From Shinisaurus crocodilurus (taxonomy: Eukaryota; Chordata; Lepidosauria; Squamata; Shinisauridae): a stretch of 64,000 nt of DNA. Below, piece after piece: positions 32,787 through 42,999 of this stretch (position 1 is the first letter of the stretch; every line of letters starts with the position of its first letter). The stretch covers positions 309,322,834 through 309,386,833 of the forward strand of contig CM037877.1 of assembly GCA_021292165.1 (NCBI GenBank). The letters run 5' to 3'. Below the pieces are notes generated by a model. That model was not told the origin of the DNA. It was given only the letters and a program-made list of their open reading frames with translations, and searched no databases. The position numbers and the translations under genes were made by a program.

Positions 32787-32886
32787 TAATCAGAAAAGTA
32801 TAGGCTATCCCATGTTCCCTTGTCTTATGCTGCTTTTAAAAAGGGTACTCTGCTGATGCTACTAATTTTGCCAGCTGGGAGAAAGT

Positions 32887-32887
<1 letters not shown>

Positions 32888-32920
<33 letters not shown>
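32888..32920. repeat. (AC)n microsatellite
   Basis: About 16 AC units. A second short run is at 33087-33102. Confidence 0.9.
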
Positions 32921-32923
<3 letters not shown>

Positions 32924-33469
32924 CTCAGAACTGCCTGTACTGTTTCAAGTTTCAAGCATCCCAGTGGGAAACAGTAATACACAATTCGAATTTGTTCCTT
33001 CAAACTGACATCGTGTCTTTGAACAACTAAACTGAAGGTGGGTTAAAACCATTAAAAATCTGCTTAGCATCATTTAAAAAAAAAACACACACACACACAC
33101 AAACCTATTGCTGTAAGTTTGATGGCAAGGGTGATGTACTTCTGTGGCCCTCGGAAGGCCAAAGATGGGGAGAGCTTTATTTCTGATCCCTCCTCCCTTT
33201 CAGCCCTTTGCGGAGAGGGCAGGTGTTCAACTTCAGCTATTCGACATGACGAGGCCTGCTTGGAAAGACCATTAGGACATGCCAGGGAGAGATGATGGGG
33301 GATTAGAAGAGGGCTAGTTTAGAGGAATCCAAGAGGTAAATATTATTACCTTGTCATGTGAGTTCTGGGGAAAATCAGGGACGTTTTCATTGCAGCAAAG
33401 ATAGTGCTTGTTGCTGAGCTGTTGCTGTTGACAGGTTCTGGTCACTGAACAGGTTCTGGTCCCTTTAAA

Positions 33470-33502
33470 ATATTATTGTTATTATAAAATAATAATAATA
33501 TA

Positions 33503-33546
<44 letters not shown>

Positions 33547-33660
33547 GTGTTTTTAAAATGTTATTTTGTAATTATTTTGATTATGTTTTCTTTTTGCTTT
33601 GTATTTCTTATATGATGGTGAGTAGTTTTCCTCGAAAAAAATGTAAAAGTTAAATAAAAG
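33470..33660 (+). mobile_element. LINE-like 3' end with (ATT)n tract
   Basis: An ATT repeat (about 33500-33546) is followed by 'gtattttgcttt' text and an AAATAAAAG end, like an L2-type 3' terminus. Confidence 0.35.
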
Positions 33661-33662
33661 TT

Positions 33663-34127
33663 ATGAATATATGGTAGACCTGGGGAAAGCTGCAGAAAAG
33701 GGGAACCAAAATGATCCAGGGCCCCGGAGAAACTCCCCTATGAGGAAAGGTTACAACATATTGGGGCTTTTTAGTTTAGACGAAAAGGCGAGATGGGGAG
33801 GACATGATAGAGGTGTATAAAATTACGCATGGGGTGATGAAGTTTTTCTCACTCTCTTGTAATACTAGAACCCGACATAGTCATCGGATGAAGCCAAATG
33901 GTGGAAAAACCAGGACAGATAAGAGGAAGGATTCTTTCACACAGTGCATAGTCAAACTATGGGATTCACTACTGCACCATGGAGTGATGGGCGCCAACTT
34001 GGATGGCTCTAGAAGGGGATGAAACAAATTCCTGGGGGATGAAATAAATTCCTGGAAGTGAAGGATAACAATGGCTACTCGTCCTGATGGCTCTATGCTA
34101 CCTCCAGTATCAGAGGCACAATGCCTA
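33663..34127 (+). mobile_element. Old CR1-type LINE (left part)
   Basis: The frame at 33804-34022 reads MIEVYKITHGVMKFFSLSCN and CIVKLWDSLLHHGVMGANLD, an old CR1 C-terminus. The 3' UTR starts 'tatcagaggcacaatgcc', is interrupted by a younger CR1, and resumes at 34524. Confidence 0.75.
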
Positions 34128-34523
34128 GGGTTCAGAGGAGGGCAACAAGGATGATAAAGGGACTGGAAACAAGGCCCTATGAGGAGAGGCTGAAAGAACT
34201 GGGCATGTTTAGCCTTCAGAAGAGGAGACTGAGATAGGATCGCACTCTTCCAGTACTTGAAGGGATGTCACACAGAGGAGGGCCAGGATCTCTTCTCGAT
34301 CATCCCAGTTTGCAGGACACGGAATAATGGGCTCAAGTTACAGGAACCTAGATTCCACCTAAACATCAGGAAAAATTTCCTGACTGTCAGAGAGCAATAA
34401 GACAATGGAATCAACTACCTAGGGAGGTGGTGGGCTCTCCCACTCTGGAGGCATTCAAGGTGCGGCTGGACAGACATCTGTCAGAGATGCTTTGACCTGG
34501 ATTCCTGCATTGAGCAGGGGGTT
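34128..34523 (+). mobile_element. Young CR1 fragment nested in an old CR1
   Basis: It runs from GTTCAGAGGAGGGCAACAAG to GCATTGAGCAGGGGGTT, equivalent to about 8550-8950 of the long copy. Small deletions and a 'gtcagagagcaat' insertion break the frame. It stops before the normal CR1 3' repeat, which is unusual for a LINE insertion and implies a later deletion or a rearrangement. Confidence 0.8.
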
Positions 34524-34668
34524 CTATGTACACCAGTCGCTGGGGAACATGGGCAGGAGGGTGCTGTTGCACTCGTGTCCTGCTTGTGGGTTTCCTGTGA
34601 GCAGCTGGCTGGCCCCTGTGTGAACCCTTGGTCTGATCCAGTAGGGCTCTTCTTATGTTCTTATGCTC
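34524..34668 (+). mobile_element. Old CR1-type LINE (right part)
   Basis: It continues the 3' UTR from 34127: CAGTCGCTGGGGAACATGGG, GCTGGCTGGCCCCTGTGTGA, ending 'cttcttatgttctta'. Confidence 0.75.
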
Positions 34669-35739
34669 CAGGCTGGGAAACAGCAAGAGCATGGGAATAT
34701 GAGCAACCAATGTGCAAGGCAAACCGGAGCAGATACAGAAAACAACCAGGGGGGCAGAGGAGGAACCAAGCCTAATTCAAGGTTTTGGTTAGGACTTTTT
34801 TTCTGTATGAACATGCATAGGATTTCACCCTAAATGGCTGGAGGTCCAAGGACCTGAAGGACTGCCGCCTCCCATATTATCCTAGATTTGTGCTAAGATC
34901 TTCAGAGGAGGCCCTTCCGCGAACACCATCAGTGGGAGACGTACATTGTACATTTACTTTTTAAATTTTATTTGCAATTATAAAAAAAAACAAAAGAGGG
35001 GGTGGAACCACAAACATCAACACCGCTAGCAAGAACATAGCCAAAAAAAACTCATATCCTTTCGCAATAACTATTCACAGCACACTCAACTGAAGAAGAA
35101 AAAACTAGAGAGAGAGAGAAAAAGGATCCGGCACTTCTGTTTCAAATATATTCGTTGATATAAGCAGTCGATATATCTAAATAAGCACCCAGACAAAATT
35201 GATGACTGTAAAATACGCATTTAAATACAGCAAGAGCAGTAAGATCTTCAGATCATTTGGTGGGAGTTTATCCATCCAGGCTTGGAGTATAAGTTTGCTT
35301 GCAAGCGCTAGGTCTCACAGAGTCCACTTTTGCTGTTTATCACAGGAATATAATTTAAGACCGCACCAGTATCTGCAACTACCACAGATTTTTCAAGAAC
35401 AAAATTTATGCAGGCGGTAACTTCCAACCAAAAAGAAGCCACCAGAGGGCATGCCCACGTCGTATGCCTCAGCGAGGACATTGTCTGCATTACATCGCCA
35501 GCAGCTGGCAGAGCTAGCCAGCTTCTTTCTAACCAGCCTCTGTGATGTCCAATATACACGAAACATCAATTTTGGTTGAACCAGCCTCAATTTTGAATCT
35601 AGAGAAATAATGCATATAAAAAGAGAGCTTTGGCTCTTGGGCAGTACAGAAATGTACTAAATAAAATCTTTTACCACCTCAATATTTTAGAATTGTTGGA
35701 TTTAAATTTTATTCATTGCTGAACCGAATTGTTTTTATT

Positions 35740-35972
35740 TATTAATTTATTTATTTATTTATTTATTATTACATTTATGAATCGCCCATCTGGCTGGTCA
35801 CCCGGCCACCCTGGGCGATGTACAGTTAAAACAATACAATAATAACACAACATAACAAAACAAGATTTAAAAAAATGTTTTTTAAAAAATCCTAACCCAC
35901 CCCATATTCCCGCCTGAAAAGCCATGTTTTTAAAGCCCAGCGGAAGCTCATCACAGAGGGGGCATTGTTGTA
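35740..35972 (-). mobile_element. L2 LINE 3' fragment
   Basis: A TTTA tail, 'gaatcgcccatctggctggt' and 'ccctgggcgatgtacagtt' 3' UTR, then the KPWLFRREYG end of ORF2, truncated after about 200 bp. Confidence 0.8.
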
Positions 35973-36218
35973 TTTTTGTTTGGCTTGCTGGCTGAAGAGT
36001 TGTTGTTTTCCTTTGTCTTGGGAAGCCCCATCCTATGTGGGTCCCCGTAACCGTCCAAACCCAGAAGATTACTGGCATCCTATTGAGGGCGGGAGGCGTG
36101 CGTGCGTGCCGCCGCCGTGCTTCCCTCGCCCTCCTGCGGAGAGGCTGATGCTCCATCTGGATTCCATCCTCAGAGGAATCCAGGCGGTGCCTCAACCCTC
36201 TCTCTCCTCTCTTGGGAA

Positions 36219-36243
36219 AACACACACACACACACACACACAC
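36219..36243. repeat. (CA)n microsatellite
   Basis: About 12 CA units. Confidence 0.85.
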
Positions 36244-36537
36244 GGAACCAAAGTTGGTCTTCTGGCTTCAGTTCCCAGCCAGTGTGGGAAGGACCGTTCT
36301 GGCTGCGAGGTGCGGTGGTGGACACTCCGTGCTCGGACGCCCCACTGTAACCTCGGGTTTTCCAAGGCCACAGCGGGGTGTCTGACTTCTCCTATGGCCC
36401 CCCCAAGCAAGATCGGGGGGGCATAAGATTGCGCCCTAAATGTATATGGTTTCATATCGGACTTGTTTATTTTAATGTGCCCTGGGATCCCTTATGGATG
36501 AAGGGTGGTTTATACATTTTAGAAAGAAAGAAATATA

Positions 36538-36670
36538 GGGCGCAATCCTAGGCATGTTTAGACAGAACAAAGTCCTACAACTCCCAGCATGCCCCAGCCA
36601 GCATAGCTGGCTGGGGCGTGCTGGGAGTTGTAGGACTTTGTTCTGTCTAAACATGCCTAGGATTGCGCCC
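36538..36670. mobile_element. Palindromic MITE family B, near perfect, TA flanked
   Basis: The 133-bp hairpin runs from GGGCGCAATCCTAGGCATG through TTTAGACAGAACAAAG to the core CCTACAACTCCCAGCATGCC and back. Almost every base pairs; one T/C difference lies in GGGGCGTGC. TA occurs on both sides. The outer 45 bases are unrelated to family A, but the inner core is the same. Confidence 0.9.
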
Positions 36671-37141
36671 TAATAACTCTTAACTGAAAAGGCAATGAAA
36701 CAAAAAGGACTTGACAACAATACAACTAAATATCATTAACGAAAGGGCCAGTTGTGCTTTTGCCTGTATTGCTCCCCTCTTTATGAAAGTGTTGCACAGA
36801 CTGGGGTTTGGTGCAGGTCAGGTTCCTTTCCCTTGGTAGGAGGATTCATCCAAATGGGGGGCCCCTCTCCAGAACTTGGGGCTTGCCTGTGGGAAAGAAG
36901 GCCTGCAATGGCCGGATTCAGACCTAATCAGGTTTTATCCATGGCCAAGTCAGTCACCTGTGTGGCAAAGTCCCGGCAGCAACGGAGGGGAGATGTGACA
37001 TCTAGTGAGAGGACATGAGAACTGCAACTGGAAGCGGATTTATTTGCAAAAGGGGAAGAACAGGCAGTCAAACAGTGGGCATACTTTTCTGGCAGGAAGC
37101 CCCATTTAACTCAGTGGGGCCGACAGTGGTAGTTTTCGAAG

Positions 37142-37215
37142 TGCAGGCGCTCCTCATGACAGTCCCCATAGCTAAGCCCCCAAGGAGAGTCCAAAAATCC
37201 AGGCAGCTTTTGTTG
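37142..37215. repeat. Unclassified dispersed repeat (pair with 14422-14488)
   Basis: GTGCAGGCGCTCCTCATGAC, CCCCAAGGAGAGTCCAAAAA and TCCAGGCAGCTTTTGTTGA match the earlier locus in the same orientation. Confidence 0.5.
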
Positions 37216-37219
37216 ATCA

Positions 37220-38530
37220 ATCCCAGCTACTATCCCAGTCTGAGGAGGTCGCAGGTGATGTCATGGTCTGCACTAGCCAAAACATCCCGGTGCTTCCACC
37301 CTGCGAGCCTCGAGTCCACTATACCACTGGTGACAAACGTGTCCATGCGCATAGCATAGTCTCCAAGTGCCCCGAAAATGCCAGGGCCGTCCCGAAAACC
37401 CTTAAGCCATCACGGCTTCTCACTTTGTTATGCAGAGTCCCGAATTCCCCTGCCTCCCACAACTGCAAGCTACTTTAAGGGGCCATGGGGCAAGATTGCA
37501 GCTAAGCCAAAACTTTTGGCTTAGCTGCAGTTTTGCCCATGGCTCCTTTAAGATAGCTCTGCTTAGGCTCAAACGGCTGCCCGGGCTGCCCACGGAGAGA
37601 AAGAGAGCAGGGAAGGAACAGATGTGAGGATATGTGCGTGCGCGCAGAGGGAAAGGTGAATGAGGGGATTTATCACATGATTCCTATCTTTATATTGCCA
37701 AAGATTTTATTTCCGCACAGAGCTGACTTTGTGCCTCTAACAGGTGAGTTTATAGTGTCAGAAGGAAATGCAAGAAACTTCCCCTTCTCTCTGAAGCTCC
37801 ATGTTTGGGGGTGTGGGGTGGGTGGGTAAGCTTCATCTGTTGAATTTGTGCCAATCCTGACCATTTTAAAACAAAAAGAAAGGGATTGCCCTGCAAGCAC
37901 TGACACCCTCCCATGAAAAACACCAGATATCAACAATTAAGGGTTTAAGTAAGGTAAAAAAAATATATTACAAAAGCCACTAATAAAAATATTGTAAAAT
38001 AATATATAATATAATAATGTAATAATTATAATATATAAGATTTTGTGTGTTTCCTCTAATAACTTTTGTACCTGGCCATGCCCTTTGGTTGCCTGGCTAT
38101 ACCCTTGGCCACGCCCTCATGTTGCCTGGCCACGCCCCCTTGATCACCCCTCCATGTTGCTCAACCATACCTCTTACAAATTCACATGTGTGTCCCTAGT
38201 TTCATCTGTGAAATGTTGGAGGGTATGGCATAGGAGGGGACTGGCCTGCACAATTGCAACCCCCACACAGGCTGATCTGGGAGAAACTTAGTGGGATTTA
38301 CTGCTTAGTAAAGATGCATATAGACTCCGACTGAACATCACATTCTCCCAGCGAATGGGTGTTTCCTAAACATGTGTCCCTTGGTTCCTGAGAACCCAGG
38401 GAGGGCTGTTGGCAGAGCACAATCCGAGGAAGGGAGGGGCAGAGCTTGCCCCTTTCCATGCCTGCCTATTCTTTCCTGCAAAGTGTGTGTCTCCCCACCC
38501 CCAGTTGTTTACCCCCACCGCTGGGCTTCT
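37220..38530. other. Non-coding tract, nothing recognised
   Basis: It includes a palindromic-looking AAGCCAAAACTTTTGGCTTA at 37504-37523 and a 'ggccacgcc' repeated block near 38080-38145. A short family C relic lies near 38280-38335. No gene seen. Confidence 0.35.
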
Positions 38531-38534
38531 TTCT

Positions 38535-38900
38535 TATTTAATTATTTCCAGCATTTTTATCCAGCTCTTCAGCTAAAAAAAAAAAAAAGCTCCCAGAGCG
38601 ACTTACAAAGATCAGTAATAAATAAGACAGGCTTACAATCTAAAAGACATGGCACAAAAGGAAAAGGGATTGGGAGGGAGGAGGAAAAATTAAAACGCGG
38701 GCACCGGTTCTTAGTTCGTATAGGTGTTCTTTCTGGCAGGGAAGGGCGAAAGACGCTCCCTGCGGCTGTTCCTTCTCTGGCCAGGTTGGTCTCCTTCTAG
38801 GGATACAGCCAGCCAGCCTCCCAGCGGCCCTTGGTTCTTCTGCCCTCAGAAACCAGCTGGGGGAAACGGAGGAATGAGAGGGGGGCATGCGGGGTACGTA
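38535..38900 (-). mobile_element. Old L2-like LINE 3' region
   Basis: TTTTTATCCAGCTCTTCAGC, a poly-A run, 'cagagcgacttacaaagatcag' and AATAAGACAGGCTTACAATC have the layout of an inverted L2-type 3' UTR. Confidence 0.45.
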
Positions 38901-39690
38901 GGAGGCCCCAAGTGAGCGCTTGTGTTGCCGGGTGTTGTGTTTTCTTCGTGGTAGCCTTTGCCTGGTTTCCCCAAATGCCTCTTGTCACAATAGTGCCATA
39001 TCCCACTCGTACATAATACATGGAAGCCCAACCCTGCTGCTCCTTGCCTGGCTTTTTACTTATTATTAATTTCTTTGTTTTATGTAGACAATTTTCATCC
39101 CACTCCTCAGCACACGTGTTCTCTGGGCATCTAACAAATCCCTCCCCCCCCAAAAATTAAATTAGTAGCATAAAAGCCATGACAATAAAGCAGTAGCACA
39201 ACAGACATAAAAACACAGCCAGCAACCAGACAATATCATGATCAATCAGAGATTCAGAAGGCTCCCGTGTGGTACCAAAAAGCCAGAATGGTCAGCAGCA
39301 CCAGGCAAGACTTCCTGGGGAGGCTATTACAAAGGCAGGACACCACGACCCAAAAGGTCCTTTCCCTGGTCACCAGAAACCAGTCTTAATGTGGGTCATG
39401 CACCTCAGGCTGAACCTCAGGGCCAAAGTCCAGGGCAGCATCCATTATTATTTCTTCTTCTTCTTCTTTAAAAAAATATTATCCTTTACTACCACAAACT
39501 GGCACTCATTCCCAAGTCAATGTGTTTAGCATCAAGGCAGCAGAAGCAAACTCCAATTTATTCCTGTAAAGTCCTGATGCTGCCATGATTTAAAGGAGTT
39601 TAAAATGTGAAACTGAACAAACTCAGAATATGTCTTCTTCTTTTTTATCTGCGTTGGCAAAGCATCTTCTTTGAGGGTTTTGTTCTAGCA

Positions 39691-39814
39691 CAGTGTTCTT
39701 CAACCTTGGGTCCCCAGATGTTTTTGGCCTACAACTCCCAGCATGCCCCAGCCAGCTACACTGGACTTTTGTAGGACTTTTTTCTCTCTCCAAACATGCA
39801 TAGGATTGTGCGCC
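39691..39814. mobile_element. Chimeric MITE: family A left arm joined to family B right end
   Basis: The left half is family A from CAGTGTTCTTCAACC through CCTACAACTCCCAGCATGCC to the hairpin centre. The right half is the family B outer arm, GTAGGACTTTTTTCTCTCTC then AAACATGCATAGGATTGTGC. The inner core of the B arm is missing. The two ends therefore do not pair. Confidence 0.75.
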
Positions 39815-39882
39815 TTAAGATCTAGGGTCTGAAATCACCTAGCTTCATCACCGCTTAGTGTGCATGCATGTTCAAGAATATT

Positions 39883-40135
39883 TATTTATTTATTTATTTA
39901 TTACATTTCTATACCGCCTTTCTGCTAAGGCACCCAAAGCGGTTTACAATGTTTAAATAAACAAACAAACAAACGTAACCCCAACACAAACGAAACATAC
40001 ACCAGTTCTCTCAGGCCAACTGAAGGCTTCTTCTGGAGCTGCTGGTACAATCTCCCTGGCCTGGGCTTTTCTTCTGTCTTCCCTCTGTAGCCCCAGGGAA
40101 GGTGGGGGAGGGGCTGCCCCAACAGCCCTCTCAGG
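39883..40135 (-). mobile_element. L2-like LINE 3' end (second family)
   Basis: A TTTA tail, 'atttctataccgcctttctg' and AAAGCGGTTTACAATGTTTA are a 3' UTR like the one at 1212-1330. The sequence beyond about 40000 is less certain. Confidence 0.55.
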
Positions 40136-40140
40136 CCGGT

Positions 40141-40239
40141 GATGGTCATTTCAGGAGCTGATGGCATCTGGGTGATGGTCATTTCAGGAGCTGATGGCAT
40201 CTGGGTGATGGTCATTTCAGGAGCTGATGGCATCTGCTC
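40141..40239. repeat. 33-bp tandem repeat, three units
   Basis: The unit starts GATGGTCATTTCAGGAGCTG and ends ATGGCATCTGGGT, three times with only terminal changes in the last. It encodes MVISGADGIWV repeats in one frame because 33 is divisible by three. Confidence 0.9.
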
Positions 40240-40267
40240 CCTGGCCTGGGGAACTGCCTCTGTGCCG

Positions 40268-40325
40268 AAGAAGAAGAAGAAGAAGAAGAAGAAGAAGAAG
40301 AAGAAGAAGAAGAAGAAGAAGAAGA
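40268..40325. repeat. (GAA)n microsatellite at an L2 insertion point
   Basis: About 19 GAA units directly upstream of the L2 copy. A short AAGAAGAAG follows the L2 tail near 42403-42412, which fits insertion into a GAA tract. Confidence 0.9.
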
Positions 40326-42402
40326 AGCTGCGAGCTCTGAAACAAGAGGTGAGAAGGCTAGAGCGCCGATGGCGAAATTCCCGCTCCGAAGACGATCGGA
40401 CACGGGTTAGAGCTGCATCTTCAGCCTACCGGGTGGCGGTGAAGGCAGCAAAAAAGAATTTCTATGCTGCCTCCATTGCGTCTGCAGAGTGCTGCCCCAG
40501 GAGGCTGTTCCAAGTGGTCCGGAGTCTGGTCGGTCCAGTCGCTCCGGACCCACTGGAACAGTCAAAAGCCTCCTGTGAGGCTTTAGCGAAGCACTTCGCA
40601 GATAAAATCGATCGGATTAGGAGTGGGATATCGTACGTCGTGGACACAGGGAGTGAGCGGGAGGAGGCCAATGGCAGACCGTTTTTGTGGGATCGGTTTC
40701 GGCTTCTTCCTTCTGATGAAGTGGACAAGGTGCTTTCATCTGTGAGGCCGACCACCTGCTTGCTTGACCCTTGCCCATCCTGGCTCATCATGAGCTGCAG
40801 GGAGAGACTGGGTGAGGGGATCAAGGCGGTGGTGAATGCCTCCCTCGAGGAGGGAGTGATGCCATCAGCCCTCAAGGAGGCAGTAATAAGACCGCTTCTA
40901 AAGAAGCCCTCCTTGGATCCCCAGGATTTAAACAACTTTCGCCCAGTCTCCAATTTACCATTTCTGGGCAAGGTGATCGAGCGGGTGGTGGGTGCTCAGT
41001 TGAAGGCACACTTGGATGAAGCCGATTATTTGGATCCGTGCCAGTCGGGCTTCAGGTCTGGACATGGGACGGAGACGGCCTTGGTCGCCTTGGTGGATGA
41101 TATGAGGAGGGCTTTGGATAGGGGCGAATGCTCCTTTCTAGTCCTCCTCGATCTCTCAGCGGCTTTTGATACCGTTGACCACGGTATCCTCCTGGACCGT
41201 CTGGAGGGGTTGGGCTTAGGAGGCACTGTATTGCAGTGGTTCCAGTCCTTCCTCTCTGGAAGGTATCAAAGGGTAGTTCTCGGGGAGGAGGCTTCGGACC
41301 CTCGGCTGCTCACTTGTGGAGTGCCGCAGGGTTCCATCCTCTCCCCGATGTTATTCAACATCTACCTCAAGCCGCTGGGAGCTATCATCAGGAGGTTTGG
41401 GGTGCAGTGTCATCAGTATGCGGATGACACGCAGCTCTACCTCTGTTTTAAGTCCTCACCGAGGTTGGCCGTTGAAACCCTGTCCAAGTGCCTGGAGTCA
41501 GTGGCTGGCTGGATGGGAAGGAACATGCTGAAACTGAACCCCGACAAGACCGAGGTACTTCTGGTGGGGGACAAGGGAAGGTTAGGGGATGTTGACCTGG
41601 TGCTGAATGGGGTACATCTACCCCTGAAGGACCAGGTCCACAGCTTGGGGGTCATTCTAGACTCCCAGCTGTCCATGGAGGCTCAGGTGGCAGCTGTGAG
41701 CCGGGCGGCGCTGTATCAACTCCATCTGATACGGCAGCTGCGCCCCTACCTTCCTAATCACCTGCTCCCATCAGTGGTTCATGCCTTGGTCTCCTCTCGC
41801 CTAGACTACTGTAATGCGCTCTACGTGGGGTTACCCTTGAAGACGGTCCGGAACCTTCAGCTGGTACAGAACGCGGCGGCTCGCCTGATTAAGGGCAGCC
41901 GCCGGCGTGATCACATCACGCCAGTGCTTAAAGAGTTGCACTGGCTACCAGTTGCTTGCCGAGCCGAATTCAAGGTGTTGGTTTTGACCTTTAAAACCCT
42001 ACACGGCTCCGGCCCAGCTTATCTCAAGGAGCGCCTCCAGCAACATCAAGTAGGCCGCTCAACAAGGTCTGCCACGGACGGCCTTCTCCTTATCCCATCA
42101 GCCAGAGCAGCCAGGCCTTCTAGGAAGAGGGCCTTCTCTGTGGCGGCCCCCACATTATGGAACTCCCTCCCTAGTGACCTTCGCCATGCCCCCTCCGTGA
42201 TGAGCTTCCGCCGTGCATTAAAAACATGGCTGTTCAGGCGGGAATATGGGGTGGGTTAGGTTTTTAATGAGAATTTTTTATATTGTTTTAATTATTATAT
42301 TTTATTGTGTTTTATTGTATTTTAATTGTACATCGCCCAGGGTGGCCGGGTGACCGGCCAGATGGGCGATTGATAAATGTAATAAATAAATAAATAAATA
42401 AA
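40326..42402 (+). mobile_element. L2 LINE, long copy with open RT frame
   Basis: It starts within ORF2 downstream of the endonuclease (RALKQEVRRLERRWR) and runs to the 3' UTR GTACATCGCCCAGGGTGGCC and an AATAAATAAATAAATAAA tail. It is nearly identical to the minus-strand copy at 57610-59322, so insertion looks recent. The endonuclease domain is absent. Confidence 0.92.
40328..42259 (+). CDS. L2 reverse transcriptase (ORF2 C-terminal two-thirds), open frame
   Basis: The uninterrupted frame begins in the pre-RT helical region LRALKQEVRRLERRWRNSRS. Blocks in order: ADKIDRIRSGI, LKEAVIRPLLKKPSLDP, the fingers block NFRPVSNLPFLGKVIE, QSGFRSGHGTETALV, LLDLSAAFDTVDH (first catalytic Asp), CGVPQGSILSPMLFNIYL, and the catalytic QYADDTQLY. 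Then come LNPDKTEVLLV, SRLDYCNALYVG, LKELHWLPV and LKTWLFRREYGVG. The frame stays open upstream through the GAA run and the 33-bp repeats to an ATG at 40139, giving an apparent 706-residue product, but that leader is host simple-sequence DNA. RT motifs look intact. The protein would lack the endonuclease needed for normal insertion. Confidence 0.85.
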   Translation: MRALKQEVRRLERRWRNSRSEDDRTRVRAASSAYRVAVKAAKKNFYAASIASAECCPRRLFQVVRSLVGPVAPDPLEQSKASCEALAKHFADKIDRIRSGISYVVDTGSEREEANGRPFLWDRFRLLPSDEVDKVLSSVRPTTCLLDPCPSWLIMSCRERLGEGIKAVVNASLEEGVMPSALKEAVIRPLLKKPSLDPQDLNNFRPVSNLPFLGKVIERVVGAQLKAHLDEADYLDPCQSGFRSGHGTETALVALVDDMRRALDRGECSFLVLLDLSAAFDTVDHGILLDRLEGLGLGGTVLQWFQSFLSGRYQRVVLGEEASDPRLLTCGVPQGSILSPMLFNIYLKPLGAIIRRFGVQCHQYADDTQLYLCFKSSPRLAVETLSKCLESVAGWMGRNMLKLNPDKTEVLLVGDKGRLGDVDLVLNGVHLPLKDQVHSLGVILDSQLSMEAQVAAVSRAALYQLHLIRQLRPYLPNHLLPSVVHALVSSRLDYCNALYVGLPLKTVRNLQLVQNAAARLIKGSRRRDHITPVLKELHWLPVACRAEFKVLVLTFKTLHGSGPAYLKERLQQHQVGRSTRSATDGLLLIPSARAARPSRKRAFSVAAPTLWNSLPSDLRHAPSVMSFRRALKTWLFRREYGVG

Positions 42403-42429
42403 AGAAGAAGAAGGTAAAATTCAACAATA

Positions 42430-42765
42430 GGTTAAGAACATAAAAGAAGAGCCCTGCTGGATCAGACCAAAGGCCTCTCTAATTCAGCATTCTGTTCACA
42501 CGGGAAGTGGCCAACGGGAAGCCCAGGAGCAGGACAGAAAGACCACAGCAGCAGCACCCGCCAGCCTGGCCGTGTTCCCCAGAAACTGGTATTGAGAGGT
42601 ACAGTAGATGGCCTGGAGGGGATATAAACCTGTTGTGGCTAGTAGCCACTGATGATAGCCTTACCCTCCGTGAATTTATCTCAACCCCTTTCAAAGCCGT
42701 CCAAGTTGGCAGCCATCAGCACACCCTGTGGAGACGGATGCCCATAGTTTAACTATGCGCGGTGT
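42430..42765 (-). mobile_element. Old CR1-type LINE 3' region
   Basis: 'taagaacataaaagaagagccctgctggatcagac' text, GGAAGCCCAGGAGCAGGACA and the LWRRFESG-type end region match, inverted, the old CR1 family. Confidence 0.65.
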
Positions 42766-42799
42766 TCCCTAACCAGCAGGCCATGCGTCGTTTCAGGGG

Positions 42800-42970
42800 A
42801 AGGTAACATATGAAGCTGACGTATACTGAGCCAGCCCGTCAGCCCATCCGGGCTGACTATCAGGGTCTCTCCAAAGCCTTTCCCGGGTTTTCTACTTGAG
42901 TTGCTGAGGTCCTGGGGCTGCCTGCTTCCAGAGAGGTCCTCTGCCACAGAGTTACTGCAACATCCAAAGA
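42800..42970 (-). mobile_element. tRNA-derived SINE, diverged
   Basis: 'gaagctgacgtatactgagccag', 'gactatcagggtctctcc' and GTCCTCTGCCACAGAGTTAC parallel the inverted SINE at 17686-18147. Confidence 0.5.
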
Positions 42971-42999
42971 AGGGGTTTGATGGGGAAAACATTTATGGC

